Source: an uncultured Bacteroides sp. (GTDB lineage: Bacteria; Bacteroidota; Bacteroidia; Bacteroidales; Bacteroidaceae). Taken from it: 64,000 nucleotides of DNA. Shown one piece after another: positions 1 through 8,844 of the stretch (its first letter is position 1; each line of letters begins with the position of its first letter). The notes under the pieces are model-generated. The model worked only from the letters and a program-made list of their open reading frames with translations. It had not been told where the DNA came from and made no database searches. The translations under genes and the position numbers were made by a program. The stretch spans positions 22,679-86,678 of the forward strand of contig CAAEFE010000080.1 of assembly GCA_900755095.1 (NCBI GenBank). The letters are read 5' to 3'.

Positions 1-800
1 TTTATCAGTTCGGGTATTTGAAGCGTTGTCAATGTGGACGAACTGATAACAAAATCACCCTCAATAGCTTTTAGCAGATCAAACTGAACGAATTTTACAC
101 CATTGTTGTACACATGGATATTGCCCGTTACCTCGTTCAATTTGGTCATGGAGACCATCTCCAGCGTTTCGTTCGCAGCCGGGTTTTCCTCCGAACCAAT
201 CGACAAACCGCCGATTTTGGTAATGTTGTCCAAACCGGTCAGCGTTCCACCGGTATAGCTGTTCTTTATTGTGATGGTTCCTTCGACTTCTTTAATAATA
301 CTAAGTCCAGAAATATCACTGATATTTTCTGCATTTTCTGCGTCCGAACCAATAATAAGATTACCTTTTATGATTGTAACGCCAGATTCAATAAAAGCAG
401 CTACTTCTGAGTTTTTTTTCAGTTCTACATCACCCTCACTTCTTATCTCATCCTTCACAACAACATAAGTATAGTCATTGGTAGCTCCATTAAAAGAAGT
501 AACACGGAAAGTACGTTCAGTGTTCCAATCAGTTATGGATGTTGGATCAGGGAATATCTTTGCAGAAGGTGTGTAAATGAAAGATGCCTTTGCTCCATCA
601 AGAGAAACTGTGTATGGTACAGTCATCGTAATTGTGTTGTTCTCAATGACAGCATCATATGTCTTATCATTCACACTCAGTACCACGGATGTGATGAAAT
701 TATCATCAGCATCAACTGGAATTTCGTTCTTATCGGAACAGCCGACAGCCAAAATACCGAAGAAAAGGCCGAACAGCAAGTTAAAATTGATTGGTTTCAT
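1..800 (-). CDS. Surface lipoprotein, C-terminus cut by window edge
   Basis: The gene starts at an ATG at 798-800 and stays open to base 1, giving about 266 residues. The N-terminus is a lipoprotein signal peptide with the lipobox LAVGC near residue 20, so the mature protein is probably anchored in the outer membrane. The rest is rich in Ile, Thr, Asn and Val, with repeating strand-turn stretches such as 'LTGLDNITKIGGLSIGS', resembling receptor-L or beta-helix-like repeats of Bacteroides surface proteins. It is third in the minus-strand cobalamin-riboswitch operon, 23 nt after the PKD gene. A role in corrinoid capture is inferred from this position only. The family is not recognised. Confidence 0.72.
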   Translation of the reverse strand, partial: MKPINFNLLFGLFFGILAVGCSDKNEIPVDADDNFITSVVLSVNDKTYDAVIENNTITMTVPYTVSLDGAKASFIYTPSAKIFPDPTSITDWNTERTFRVTSFNGATNDYTYVVVKDEIRSEGDVELKKNSEVAAFIESGVTIIKGNLIIGSDAENAENISDISGLSIIKEVEGTITIKNSYTGGTLTGLDNITKIGGLSIGSEENPAANETLEMVSMTKLNEVTGNIHVYNNGVKFVQFDLLKAIEGDFVISSSTLTTLQIPELI

Positions 801-823
801 TTGTAATATGTTATTATTGTTTT

Positions 824-2569
824 TTACTTTATGTTTAAATCTTGGAACGAAAATACTTCGGTAGAGATTTCTCCTAAAACGCCGCTTTTAGCCAAGGCTC
901 CATTCTGAACTTTTATGAAGTCGATGTATTGGAGATTTACCGGAGAGCCGTCGTGATACATGGCATTAGATATTTTGAATCCGTTTTTCTGTCCAGAACC
1001 GTCATACGAATCACCAGCCAACATATCGGAACCGCAATTATCCACATACCCCCAGTCATAAGGAGAGTTACTCCAGTAACCTGTGGATGGACTTTGTGAA
1101 TTGCGTGGCAATAGTCGAGTACCGTACAAAGTGTAGGAGTCGGCCGTAATCCACAACGGATAATAGTAAGGTTGCGTGTGGTAGGCATTGAAATCGACCC
1201 AGCCAGTGTTTCCCAAATTGTCAATCCAATAAGTGTGTGAACCATCCGAGGCCGGTCGGAAATAGGTCACCTCATAATCTTGAATGGTGGTGGGTTTCCC
1301 TGTTTCGCTGCCCCGCAGTTCGTACCACTCATCATCGGGAAGTCCATTGCCGTTGACATCCTGCATCACCCACACTATCCCCGGTTCATTGGAAGAATCA
1401 AAGGCATTGCCCTGAATAGCAAAATCATATCCACCCTTATTCTGAATGCTGTGGTCAAACCCTACTATGATGTAACCGCCAAAGGAGCCGAGAGATACAT
1501 AACTTTGCTTGGCAATACGCTTGGAAGCATATTCGACGGCCGCTTCTCGGGTCGATTCGCTACCGGTAAAACCACCAGTATTGGTTTCGTTGATGAATTG
1601 TCCGGGAGCCGGCGTATATTCATACACTCTGTTGGAATAGGCCGAACTCGCACCTGAAGCAGCACGATATCCGGAAGATTCCGACCCGTTCACGCAAACT
1701 ACGGTGACGGCGGATTCCACGGATATGCTATTTTGCATTTCGGTGACAGAGACGGTTATCCGGTATTCTCCGGCGGACGAAGGGGTGAACTTATACACCC
1801 GACCGGTTTCACCTTCCACGGGCTTACCGTCTATGCTCCAGCGGTATTGCGGATTCTCGAAATAGTCCAGCAATGGACGCAAGAACACTGGTCGCCCGGC
1901 AAACGTATAGCGTGTGGAAACAGACTGCTCATAAGACGGGGCAGGGAAAACAACCTCATAAGGCATATTCTCGACCACCTCTATCTCCAACTCTTTCTTG
2001 GTTTCACCATCCTCGTTGGATGCTGTTATGGTAATCGGAAAAACTCCCACCTGATTTTCCTTAAACGTATAGGTCGTATCGGTGGATACCACAACCCCTG
2101 CACGTACCCATTCCACCTTGAAACCGGCAAGGTCGCGATGGGCAATCACGGCAGTCAGGGTATTCTCTATGCCTTTTTGTACTTTCAATCCTTTGGCCGG
2201 CACATACAGATTGATGGCCGGGGGCAACAAATCCCTCACTTCCACTTTCACCTCTTCTTCGGCATGACCGTTTTCGTTGTCCACCCGCAGCGTAATAAAG
2301 ACCTCCCCCGATTCATCCCACGTGTATTTCAGGGTCGGGTCTGTGGAAATCAGTTTCCCCTCTATGGTCCAGGCAAACAAGGCATGGTCTGCGTACCGGT
2401 AAGTCGGTGCGATGACCAGTTCCCGGCCAATCTTGACTGCATAGATACCGTCTTCACTATCGAGTTCAATCACTGGGGCTTGTCCGGATTCTGCAACGAC
2501 AACCTCATCCCGATTGCAGGATATGAATAATACAGCGAGTGTAAAAAAAAATAAATTTTTGATTACCAT
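824..2569 (-). CDS. PKD-repeat surface lipoprotein of a B12-regulated operon
   Basis: 581 residues. The signal peptide ends in a lipobox (LFISC, Cys18), indicating a lipid-anchored surface protein. Residues ~30-290 hold three Ig/PKD-like repeats, each with a 'W.(I/V)(D/E)G' core and a final strand of the 'G.(Y/V)(R/P)IT(V/I)' type. The C-terminal ~270 residues are rich in Gly, Tyr and Trp, with a calcium-loop-like 'DVNGNGLPDDEWYEL' stretch. PKD domains usually mediate protein or glycan contacts. The gene sits 75 nt after the DUF4465 gene, downstream of the cobalamin riboswitch. It is probably an accessory surface component of a B12 uptake system whose BtuB-type transporter lies outside the window. 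Direct cobalamin binding is not shown. Confidence 0.8.
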   Translation of the reverse strand: MVIKNLFFFTLAVLFISCNRDEVVVAESGQAPVIELDSEDGIYAVKIGRELVIAPTYRYADHALFAWTIEGKLISTDPTLKYTWDESGEVFITLRVDNENGHAEEEVKVEVRDLLPPAINLYVPAKGLKVQKGIENTLTAVIAHRDLAGFKVEWVRAGVVVSTDTTYTFKENQVGVFPITITASNEDGETKKELEIEVVENMPYEVVFPAPSYEQSVSTRYTFAGRPVFLRPLLDYFENPQYRWSIDGKPVEGETGRVYKFTPSSAGEYRITVSVTEMQNSISVESAVTVVCVNGSESSGYRAASGASSAYSNRVYEYTPAPGQFINETNTGGFTGSESTREAAVEYASKRIAKQSYVSLGSFGGYIIVGFDHSIQNKGGYDFAIQGNAFDSSNEPGIVWVMQDVNGNGLPDDEWYELRGSETGKPTTIQDYEVTYFRPASDGSHTYWIDNLGNTGWVDFNAYHTQPYYYPLWITADSYTLYGTRLLPRNSQSPSTGYWSNSPYDWGYVDNCGSDMLAGDSYDGSGQKNGFKISNAMYHDGSPVNLQYIDFIKVQNGALAKSGVLGEISTEVFSFQDLNIK

Positions 2570-2644
2570 GAATACAAGCTGGTTAGATTAAAAGACAACC
2601 ACCACTTCCAAGTTTAAATTTCCTTGAAAGGGGTGGTTATAAAA

Positions 2645-3613
2645 TTAGTTTTCAAAAACAATATCATCAATACAGAGGTATGCAGGGGTATTTAAGCCAT
2701 ACTCTCCTGTGTCGGAACCTGAAAAGTTAAATTTCACAAATCCTACTCCAGCTTGATTAATAGGCCAATATGTCCATGTAGTAACGGGATTTTCGTTCTT
2801 CCCATTTCTATAATCGGCTAATACCTTGGTGTATGTAGCTAACTTATTACCAGCAAAATCATAACATTCAAGTTCAACTTGGAAATACCCAATATGGTTT
2901 CCGCCTGCATCGACTTGTGCTGACAGCGGAGTAGCTACACCGGATGCGCCGAATTTATTACCATGCATGATTACACCATAGGTATATGATGAATTACAGA
3001 ACCATAAACCTTTTAGAGTATATTCGCCTGTTAAATAGAATTCGGGTTGAGCCATCCATTCGGTATTATATTCATCAGAATAACCATAAACAACAGCAAA
3101 ATTATTTCCGCTATGACCTGCACCTTCGTTAGAGCCATTAACAGAAGTCGTATCATAAACACTCATTTGATTGTTATAGGAATACCACCAATCACTCGGT
3201 ATGGTATCACCGGTAATCGTAATTCCTTCGGCAGAAGATGGATTGGTACGGTAATTCCATTTAGACAATGCTAATCCACCACAAGAGAAATTGTTGAATG
3301 TTCCATAATTATTAGTCACAGTGTTAATCTCAGACATGAACACTCCATCTGGATCAGCAATTTCTTTTACTTGGGTATACGAACCCACATTTCCATAATA
3401 ATTAGCACCGTAGGAAGTTGTCATAGCCATCATCGAAGAGGCAAAATCATCAAACGTGATGGTAGTCGTTCCATCGGGGTTAGGTGTTGCGCGGGTTTGA
3501 ATCGCACTTTCTTCATACGGAGTAAGGAAGTCATCGTCGGACGAACATCCGGTGAACACTGTGGCGGCCATTGCTACAACGGCCATTGCCATAAACCTAA
3601 AATTCTTTTTCAT
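2645..3613 (-). CDS. DUF4465 exported protein, first gene of the cobalamin-riboswitch operon
   Basis: 322 residues with a signal peptide (hydrophobic to about residue 19) and a lipobox-like FTGC at residues 20-23. The mature part matches the DUF4465 pattern: 'TITFDDF' early, 'FSCGGLALSKWNY' in the middle, a 'GNNFAVVYGY' stretch, and an end 'PAYLCIDDIVFEN'. DUF4465 proteins are predicted beta-sandwich surface proteins, often found in Bacteroides cobalamin transport loci, where some surface lipoproteins bind B12. It is the first gene after the riboswitch at 3785-3948, so vitamin B12 should repress it. B12 binding is inferred from the locus. The start follows a leader hairpin that could hide the initiation region. 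Confidence 0.85.
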   Translation of the reverse strand: MKKNFRFMAMAVVAMAATVFTGCSSDDDFLTPYEESAIQTRATPNPDGTTTITFDDFASSMMAMTTSYGANYYGNVGSYTQVKEIADPDGVFMSEINTVTNNYGTFNNFSCGGLALSKWNYRTNPSSAEGITITGDTIPSDWWYSYNNQMSVYDTTSVNGSNEGAGHSGNNFAVVYGYSDEYNTEWMAQPEFYLTGEYTLKGLWFCNSSYTYGVIMHGNKFGASGVATPLSAQVDAGGNHIGYFQVELECYDFAGNKLATYTKVLADYRNGKNENPVTTWTYWPINQAGVGFVKFNFSGSDTGEYGLNTPAYLCIDDIVFEN

Positions 3614-3630
3614 AACTCAAGTATTAAAAG

Positions 3631-3687
3631 TTAAACAAAAAGTTTAATTACACATTCGTTTTCCTTGCGATAGATTTGCAACGAATG
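3631..3687 (-). promoter_or_regulatory. Putative expression platform between riboswitch and first gene
   Basis: Two hairpins lie between the aptamer and the start at 3613. One has 8-bp arms CATTCGTT (3653-3660) and AACGAATG (3680-3687). The other, nearer the start, pairs TTAAAC (3631-3636) with GTTTAA (3642-3647). Neither has a long U-run, so control of translation initiation looks more likely than an intrinsic terminator. This is inferred from sequence only. Confidence 0.45.
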
Positions 3688-3784
3688 AGAAACCGGTTAT
3701 CAAAAAGAATACAGGTGGTCTTTGGATGAGCCTCTGTTCATTTTGATCTAATGCCAATTATCCCGTGGTCACTAAATCATATCT

Positions 3785-3948
3785 TATCAAGCAGGTCTTC
3801 TGGCTCATCCCGCTTATCGCGCCTTCCCAGCTTTCACCAGTGGCAAAGAGTGCGATAAACTTTAATAGGACTTACAGCTGCGAGTACAGCTCCGGATTTT
3901 CACCGGGATTCCCTTTTAATTCCAATCGACACTTCGATAGGAAACTTA
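3785..3948 (-). ncRNA. Cobalamin (AdoCbl-type) riboswitch
   Basis: Read on the minus strand, the segment has the hallmarks of a cobalamin riboswitch in order: 'GGTGAAAATCCGGAGCTGT' and 'CTGTAAG', then the B12 box 'GCCACTGGTGAAAGCTGGG' (about 3826-3844), 'GAAGGCG', and the closing 'AGCCAGAAGACCTGC' (about 3791-3805). It begins just downstream of a TAACTTTG box and precedes the DUF4465 gene. Such elements repress B12 uptake or synthesis genes when cobalamin is bound. Confidence 0.95.
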
Positions 3949-3955
3949 ACTGGTG

Positions 3956-3963
3956 CAAAGTTA
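3956..3963 (-). promoter_or_regulatory. Bacteroides-type -7 box of the B12 operon
   Basis: TAACTTTG on the minus strand fits the Bacteroidetes -7 consensus TAnnTTTG. Its position puts the transcript start a few bases before the riboswitch aptamer. Confidence 0.7.
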
Positions 3964-4147
3964 AGAGTTATTTTTTATATAATTTCTTTTTTCTCCATTT
4001 TTTTCTGATAACAGCTTTTATGAATATAAAAATGTACTCTTTCTACCATTTTTTAGTTGCGAATAACGATATGCCATTGCCCAATCATTTATTTTTTAAT
4101 TCGTCTTCTCCCCTTATGTCGGCAATTCCTGTCGGGTGATTTTTATG

Positions 4148-4360
4148 CAAAGGTACAGCGTTCGGTCAATTGCCAAGAGCCGCAAATGCTAACGTTTTGC
4201 GAATTTTACAGCAGCCTTCCGCAAATCGCAGATTGGGGTATTCCGTAAAATCCGCCCGCCGTTCACTTGTCTTATTTGCCTCGATCCGTCTGTCAGTCCT
4301 GCATAAAAATCATTCCCCAACGAGAAGCCGAAAGAGCTTCAAGAAGAGGGAAATAAAAAG
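4148..4360. promoter_or_regulatory. Structured leader A (leader family, copy 1)
   Basis: This gene-free stretch precedes the gene at 4385. It starts with CAAAGGTA at 4148-4155, which is a TACCTTTG -7 box on the minus strand. It ends with a hairpin, GAAGC (4324-4328) and GCTTC (4336-4340), followed by AAGAAGAGGGAAATAAAAAG. The same hairpin plus AGGGAAATAAAAA ending occurs before five other plus-strand genes (5292, 26969, 28472, 35247, 37425). The hairpin has no following U-run on the plus strand, so it is not an ordinary terminator. The function is unknown; a regulatory leader or a divergent promoter region is likely. Confidence 0.55.
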
Positions 4361-4384
4361 TTTAACAAATTAAAATTTACAATT

Positions 4385-4867
4385 ATGCACAGCAGGATTT
4401 TTCAAATTTCAACGGAGCCGATAGACAAAGAAAACTATCTGAATGAGGACACACTCCAGCAAGGAGACGGGAGCTTCTATGACTATTGTTCAGAAATAGA
4501 CGAGGAAAACCGTAAAGAGGATATTGCCAATTTGGTCAATTATGCCTTACCCAACGGAATGTTCGAGCTTATATCCGATGACACCATGCGCTATAATGGT
4601 GGCATAGAGCAATGGAAAGAGGAGTATGTCGCCAATATCAAAAAGAGAGCGGATGCTCTTACGGCAGATAATATGTTGGAATGGGGGTCGACCTATTATC
4701 TCAAACAGGCAGTGGAAAATCCGTTGGATGTCGCCTATCATTTCTATTTGGATGGCGACGGCTGCCAATCTTTTGCCGAACAGTCCTTTGCGTTTATGGA
4801 GTTTGTTTGTAGGCTTGAACCGGGAACGATACTCTACATCGGAGGAGTTGTTGATTACCACTTCTGA
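4385..4867 (+). CDS. Small acidic orphan protein behind leader A
   Basis: 160 residues, strongly acidic, with no signal peptide or membrane segment, so probably cytoplasmic. The family is not recognised. Visible features are an acidic N-terminal third and a C-terminal hydrophobic strand-rich end ('LEPGTILYIGGVVDYHF'). It starts 25 nt after the shared leader motif and is followed at once by a strong terminator, so it is a single-gene unit. By position it belongs to the ICE accessory genes that carry the common leader. Small acidic proteins of this kind on mobile elements are sometimes antidefence proteins or DNA mimics, but nothing here demonstrates that. Confidence 0.7.
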   Translation: MHSRIFQISTEPIDKENYLNEDTLQQGDGSFYDYCSEIDEENRKEDIANLVNYALPNGMFELISDDTMRYNGGIEQWKEEYVANIKKRADALTADNMLEWGSTYYLKQAVENPLDVAYHFYLDGDGCQSFAEQSFAFMEFVCRLEPGTILYIGGVVDYHF

Positions 4868-4887
4868 TGTTTGTCCGAAACATTGGC

Positions 4888-4923
4888 AACCACCCGCTTT
4901 TGAGGCGGGTGGTTACTCTCTTT
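4888..4923 (+). terminator. Intrinsic terminator after the 4385-4867 gene
   Basis: Perfect 10-bp stem, AACCACCCGC (4888-4897) with GCGGGTGGTT (4905-4914), followed by ACTCTCTTTTTT. Confidence 0.85.
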
Positions 4924-5061
4924 TTTGCACAGGCTCACCGGTTACTTTTATAAATATGCTCTGCAGAGCTTCCGCCACCGGTTTCACTGCCGGTATATTC
5001 CTTTTTTAAGGGTATAATCCCTTCACTACCCCGACATACGCCACAGGCTTGTTTTCGTGTG

Positions 5062-5273
5062 CAAAGGTACGGTGGACGAACATGGTTCAAGTACCGCTAT
5101 CGCTACCTGAAATAAAATTTGATGACAACTTTCCGTAATCGGAGATAACGGTATTTCATAAAATTTCATCGCAGGTTCCTTGTCCGTCGTTCTTGTATCC
5201 CCCGTTTGGAACGCACATGAAAACAACCCTTTTGGGCGAAGTCAGAAGACTTCAAGAAAAGGGAAATAAAAAA
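5062..5273. promoter_or_regulatory. Structured leader B (leader family, copy 2)
   Basis: It starts with CAAAGGTA (5062-5069; TACCTTTG on the minus strand) and ends with the hairpin GAAGTC (5238-5243) and GACTTC (5248-5253), then AAGAAAAGGGAAATAAAAAA. The arrangement and spacing match leader A almost exactly. The next gene starts at 5292. There is no convincing gene in the 4868-5291 gap. Confidence 0.55.
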
Positions 5274-5291
5274 TCAATAAATCAAAAGACA

Positions 5292-5759
5292 ATGAGCAAG
5301 TACGATTTCATCAAGCAAGGCAACCTCCTTTATTGGCACACTGCCGATAACGATGTAGAATGTCGAATTATCTCAACTCCCGAAAAAGTGGATAGCGACA
5401 GTATTATTTTAATCGCAACAGGTTCTTCAGAGATTGAAGTCTTGGCATCGGAGCTATCACCTATTGGCTCATCGAGAAGCCACAAAGAGGAATTTTTGCG
5501 CTGGAAAAAAGAGCGTGAAGCCGAGGGCATGGAGTTTTTCAACCGTCTTTCCGAAGTCATGGAAACAGACAATGATTTGGCTGTAGGCGATATGGTGGCG
5601 TTTACTAACGACTACGGGGTGGTATTTGGCCCCAAAGAAGTATTAGCTTTCAGAAAGCCTTGGAATGGCGGTAGATGCGTATATATCGACAGTGATGCCT
5701 ATTGGTTCCCAGACCGTCCCGGACAACTCACCATACTCAGCAAAGGAGGTACAGAATGA
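5292..5759 (+). CDS. Orphan protein, first gene of a three-gene unit
   Basis: 155 residues, cytoplasmic by appearance, family not recognised. The ATG at 5292 is chosen because it follows the shared leader; an upstream in-frame start at 5193 would run through the leader hairpin. The sequence alternates strands and charged helices. The C-terminal half has 'LAVGDMVAFTNDYGVVFG', which reads like a small beta-barrel (SH3-like) segment, and ends 'YWFPDRPGQLTIL'. Its stop overlaps the next ATG (ATGA at 5756), so the two are translationally coupled. Nothing points to a specific function beyond being ICE accessory cargo with the common leader. Confidence 0.72.
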   Translation: MSKYDFIKQGNLLYWHTADNDVECRIISTPEKVDSDSIILIATGSSEIEVLASELSPIGSSRSHKEEFLRWKKEREAEGMEFFNRLSEVMETDNDLAVGDMVAFTNDYGVVFGPKEVLAFRKPWNGGRCVYIDSDAYWFPDRPGQLTILSKGGTE

Positions 5760-6013
5760 CAAACGAAGACAAAATCTTAAAACGGCTTTGCGGCAATATT
5801 GCCGCAGGTCGTTTCAACTGGCGGAAATACTGCACACCGCAACTTTACTTCGGTTGGGAGATTTGTGTTACCCCTCTGCATTGCTCTTACGGACAGATAG
5901 GTTACACCGTTCATTTCCCTTATACCAATATACCGGAAGTGGAATACGATTGGGAAATGGGCAAACTGACCATTGACGGCGAGAAGTGGAAAAGTTATTT
6001 GCGGAACGAATAA
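5756..6013 (+). CDS. Small orphan protein, coupled to the preceding gene
   Basis: 85 residues starting 'MTNEDKILKRLCGNI'. The start is set by the ATGA overlap with the stop of the gene before it. It has an N-terminal basic helix, then an aromatic, strand-rich half ('YTVHFPYTNIPEVEYDW'). There is no signal peptide or known motif. The next gene follows after 11 nt, so 5292-6399 is one transcription unit. The family is not recognised. Confidence 0.68.
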   Translation: MTNEDKILKRLCGNIAAGRFNWRKYCTPQLYFGWEICVTPLHCSYGQIGYTVHFPYTNIPEVEYDWEMGKLTIDGEKWKSYLRNE

Positions 6014-6024
6014 TAAATATCAAT

Positions 6025-6399
6025 ATGGCACAGAATTTTTATACCAAATGGCAGAACGCTATCCTTGCAGATGCAGGAGGCTATGTTTCAAAAGAGTATC
6101 GCAGTTTCCAGACAGCATTGGTACGTGAGATTTCCAAATATGCAACGGCGGTCGGTGCACAGGTGGCATCCAACTTAAAAGGACATTATGATACCTCATG
6201 TTTCATCGAGCGCAACGGCAAGTTCGTTTACATCAGTCACTCTTCCACGTTAGCCCGAATGGGCGGCGGCGTAAGAGTTGAACTTGATTCGTTTCTGATA
6301 CGGACAGCCCAACACGCAAAAGACTACAGAGGAGGATATAACCAATATTGTGACATGGCAAATTTGCAGTCCATGATGGATGATTTACTGAAAGAATAA
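6025..6399 (+). CDS. Orphan protein, last gene of the 5292-6399 unit
   Basis: 124 residues starting 'MAQNFYTKWQNAILADAG'. This ATG is preferred over an in-frame one at 5986 that lies inside the preceding gene. The protein is mostly helical and mildly basic, with a central strand pair ('CFIERNGKFVYISHS') and a Met-rich C-terminus. No membrane segment or catalytic motif is seen. It is followed directly by a bidirectional terminator. The family is not recognised; the context is a small accessory operon of the ICE. Confidence 0.7.
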   Translation: MAQNFYTKWQNAILADAGGYVSKEYRSFQTALVREISKYATAVGAQVASNLKGHYDTSCFIERNGKFVYISHSSTLARMGGGVRVELDSFLIRTAQHAKDYRGGYNQYCDMANLQSMMDDLLKE

Positions 6400-6418
6400 A
6401 AAACCGAAAACAAGAAAA

Positions 6419-6450
6419 GATGCGGAGCCAACCGGTTCCGCATCTTTTTC
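6419..6450. terminator. Bidirectional terminator between converging units
   Basis: GATGCGGA (6419-6426) pairs with TCCGCATC (6437-6444), followed by TTTTTC. It lies between the plus-strand unit ending at 6399 and the minus-strand operon ending at 6460. Confidence 0.75.
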
Positions 6451-6459
6451 TTTCCATCC

Positions 6460-8148
6460 TTACCGGCGCATACCGACGCTGTATTCAGCCTCTTGTAGCT
6501 CTGCCCGATACTCTTCCAGTTCGTTCAGCTTCTCGTTCACGGCTTGCAGGTTGGCATCCAACCCGATATTGTGGTCGTAAGGGAAACGATGCTGCGCGAC
6601 CAGCCCGGCATTGGTGGGCTGCCCGACATCAAGCATATCGGAGTCCTTGTTATATTCGACATACAGCACGTCGCCGTTCGGCATCTCGAAGGCCGGAATC
6701 TTTTGATGCGCCAAAGCGGAGAACTGTTCCGCCGCCATCTCCCTGGCAACCTCTTTTATCGTCTCTCCGGCAATATCGACACCGTAACGCCGGATATGGT
6801 CGCGAATTTCCTGCTCCGTGAATTTCAACATCACCTCGTAGGTTCCCCCGACACTCCCGTTGTACACGACAGCGAAATTCTCATCCTCGGCAATTAGGCT
6901 GTCACCCTTGTTGTTCGTGGCTGATAAATAAGTATGCTGTTCGTTGATGCCGTTGCCGTCGTAATACTCCTTGGCAAGCGTCAGCAATCCCTCGCAATCG
7001 CCTTTCTCCCGGAGTTCGTCAAGCGGCCTCGTGTCATCCGAAAATTGGAGATACGCGACAGAGGAATAAAATGTCTTCTCCTTTGCCGCCGCTCCGTTTT
7101 CCTGCTTCTCGCCGACATTTTGTTCCAGTTCTTGCGCTATCTTATCCACCTTCTGGGTAATTATCGAGGTTGCCCTTTTCACGTCCAGGAGCGTTGTCTT
7201 GATGAATTGCGGCGATTCCTTCAGCTCATCGAGCCATCCTTTGAGGTATGCACAACTTTCTTCCTTGATATGCTTGGTCATGCCGTAACGCTGTGCGACC
7301 AGTGCGCTACCTAACTCTGCCACCAGTTCCTCACGGGCATATTCAGGAGAACCGAAGGTAGTCGGCTTGAACCGATCGAGAACACCCTCCGCACCGGTCG
7401 AGTGCGTCATCTCATGGAACAGTGTCCCGTAAAACGATTCTCCCGATCTGAACTGTTCCTTTTCCGGCACGATGATTTCATTCTTCGTGATGGAATAGTA
7501 GGCGTCATTCTGATATTTCGGCGTAATCGGACAAATCCACAGGTTATCCCTTATCATCGTATCGACTGGGGCAAAACTGTAATGCTCGCCCTCCTCGATT
7601 GCCGGACGCGAATTTTCCTGCTCCAGTTTTTGCCACAGCTCCGGTCGCGCTTCCTGCAAATTGGTCTGCGCAACATTGAAGACCCTGAAAACCTGCATCT
7701 TCGGATAAACATTGTACTGTTCCTTTTCGTCATCGGAGAGTTTCTTGTAATCGTCATACTTGATTTTCTCCTTGGTCTCCTTATGGATACAAGTGAACGT
7801 GGTGAGCATGACCGGAAAGGACTTCTCGCCACGAAGCACGGAGACACGCGGCAGTTCCTCTCCATCCTTGCCGGACTTATTGAGCTTCTGAACACAATCG
7901 AAGGTGCAGAAACGGGGAATCTTGTACCCTTCTTTCTCGCAGTGCAAAAGCAGCATAAAAGCATTCATCCCGTTGTACTCGCGCCCGTGAAGGTTGCGAG
8001 GCCACTGCAACGCACCCTCGGTAAACCAAGGCTTTTTCCAGTCCTTTTGAATGCCCTCGATTTTCTCGATCATCATTTCGGCGAACAGGTCGAGAGCCTT
8101 GTCCTCGCTGTTCGGTCCGTCGGCATTCTTCTTTCTGTAACCGGCCAT
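6460..8148 (-). CDS. ArdC-type antirestriction protein with active zincin domain
   Basis: 562 residues. Residues ~15-170 resemble the ArdC N-terminal ssDNA-binding domain ('WPRNLHGREYNGMNAFML' and a later 'RGEKSFPVM' stretch). A zincin-like metallopeptidase follows, with an intact HEMTH at 245-249 and a downstream 'EELVAELGSALVAQRYG' helix carrying the third ligand region. The C-terminal ~200 residues are specific to Bacteroidetes elements and end in a coiled coil. ArdC proteins protect incoming plasmid DNA from host restriction. It is the last gene of the 22.4-6.4 kb minus-strand operon, and next upstream is a tandem OB-fold protein, which fits a role in incoming ssDNA. A catalytically dead relative is encoded at 10603-12864. 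Confidence 0.85.
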   Translation of the reverse strand: MAGYRKKNADGPNSEDKALDLFAEMMIEKIEGIQKDWKKPWFTEGALQWPRNLHGREYNGMNAFMLLLHCEKEGYKIPRFCTFDCVQKLNKSGKDGEELPRVSVLRGEKSFPVMLTTFTCIHKETKEKIKYDDYKKLSDDEKEQYNVYPKMQVFRVFNVAQTNLQEARPELWQKLEQENSRPAIEEGEHYSFAPVDTMIRDNLWICPITPKYQNDAYYSITKNEIIVPEKEQFRSGESFYGTLFHEMTHSTGAEGVLDRFKPTTFGSPEYAREELVAELGSALVAQRYGMTKHIKEESCAYLKGWLDELKESPQFIKTTLLDVKRATSIITQKVDKIAQELEQNVGEKQENGAAAKEKTFYSSVAYLQFSDDTRPLDELREKGDCEGLLTLAKEYYDGNGINEQHTYLSATNNKGDSLIAEDENFAVVYNGSVGGTYEVMLKFTEQEIRDHIRRYGVDIAGETIKEVAREMAAEQFSALAHQKIPAFEMPNGDVLYVEYNKDSDMLDVGQPTNAGLVAQHRFPYDHNIGLDANLQAVNEKLNELEEYRAELQEAEYSVGMRR

Positions 8149-8153
8149 ATTAC

Positions 8154-8762
8154 TTACTGATTATAGTTAGACGAATCCGCCACATATTGCGTCAGTTCCT
8201 CCACCTTGCAGGAAAGATTGATTTTCCCGTTATGTGCCGACAGGTTCATTTCACCTATGGCATCCACCTTTATACCCGGCTGTAGCCACGCATCGCGCTC
8301 CTTGCCGAAACAGAAGAAGCGCACCCACTGGTATTCGAAGCCGTCATCGACCTTCTCCGCACTGAACGCCGAGAACACCGTATAAGGCTGGTCTTTCTTA
8401 TCCCTTTTCTCCTCGATATTCTGGCCGACTTTACCACGAAATGCCAGCTCACCCTTGACGCAATCCGCATCATCCGTAGCGGCATTGCAGATTTCATCGG
8501 CGAACAGGTTGAAATAGAGCTTGTCACCCCGGCGTTTGAGATACATCGTACCCCTCACTTCCACACGGGAGCCGTTCCGATAACCGGTGGCTTCTTCCTG
8601 ACTGCACTCCTTGCGGACATCCACCTCGATAGTATGCCGTCCACCCGTTGCCGGAATCTGTACCCGGAGCGGAAATGCCATAAACTCCTTTTCCTCTCTG
8701 TTCTTGCGAACCGACGCATCGCGGCCGATAACGCCGCATACCGTAACATTACATTTAATCAT
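8154..8762 (-). CDS. Tandem OB-fold (SSB-like) protein
   Basis: 202 residues from the ATG at 8760-8762 ('MIKCNVTVCGVIGRDASVRK'). A longer GTG-started frame from 8858 would overlap the upstream gene and lacks the domain start. Two units with SSB-like layout are visible. Residues ~1-95 begin 'TVCGVIGRDASVR' and end 'LYFNLFADEI'. Residues ~107-195 begin 'GELAFRGKVG' and end 'GKINLSCKVEEL'. Each has the 'V.G.(M/G)...(K/H)...(L/I).(F/L).' closing strands of OB folds. It is probably a single-stranded DNA-binding protein for transferred DNA. Five nt separate it from the ArdC gene. There is no acidic DDIPF-type tail as in replicative SSB. Confidence 0.72.
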   Translation of the reverse strand: MIKCNVTVCGVIGRDASVRKNREEKEFMAFPLRVQIPATGGRHTIEVDVRKECSQEEATGYRNGSRVEVRGTMYLKRRGDKLYFNLFADEICNAATDDADCVKGELAFRGKVGQNIEEKRDKKDQPYTVFSAFSAEKVDDGFEYQWVRFFCFGKERDAWLQPGIKVDAIGEMNLSAHNGKINLSCKVEELTQYVADSSNYNQ

Positions 8763-8844
8763 CTGTTTTTTGTCTTTAATGATACATGGATCATCCGACA
8801 AGTGATACATGGGTTGATTGATGTTGAACTGTTGGAGGGTACGG

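Noticed and set aside
4324..4360. Leader hairpins read as intrinsic terminators
   Set aside because: On the plus strand they are followed by A-rich rather than T-rich sequence, and they precede genes at constant distance.
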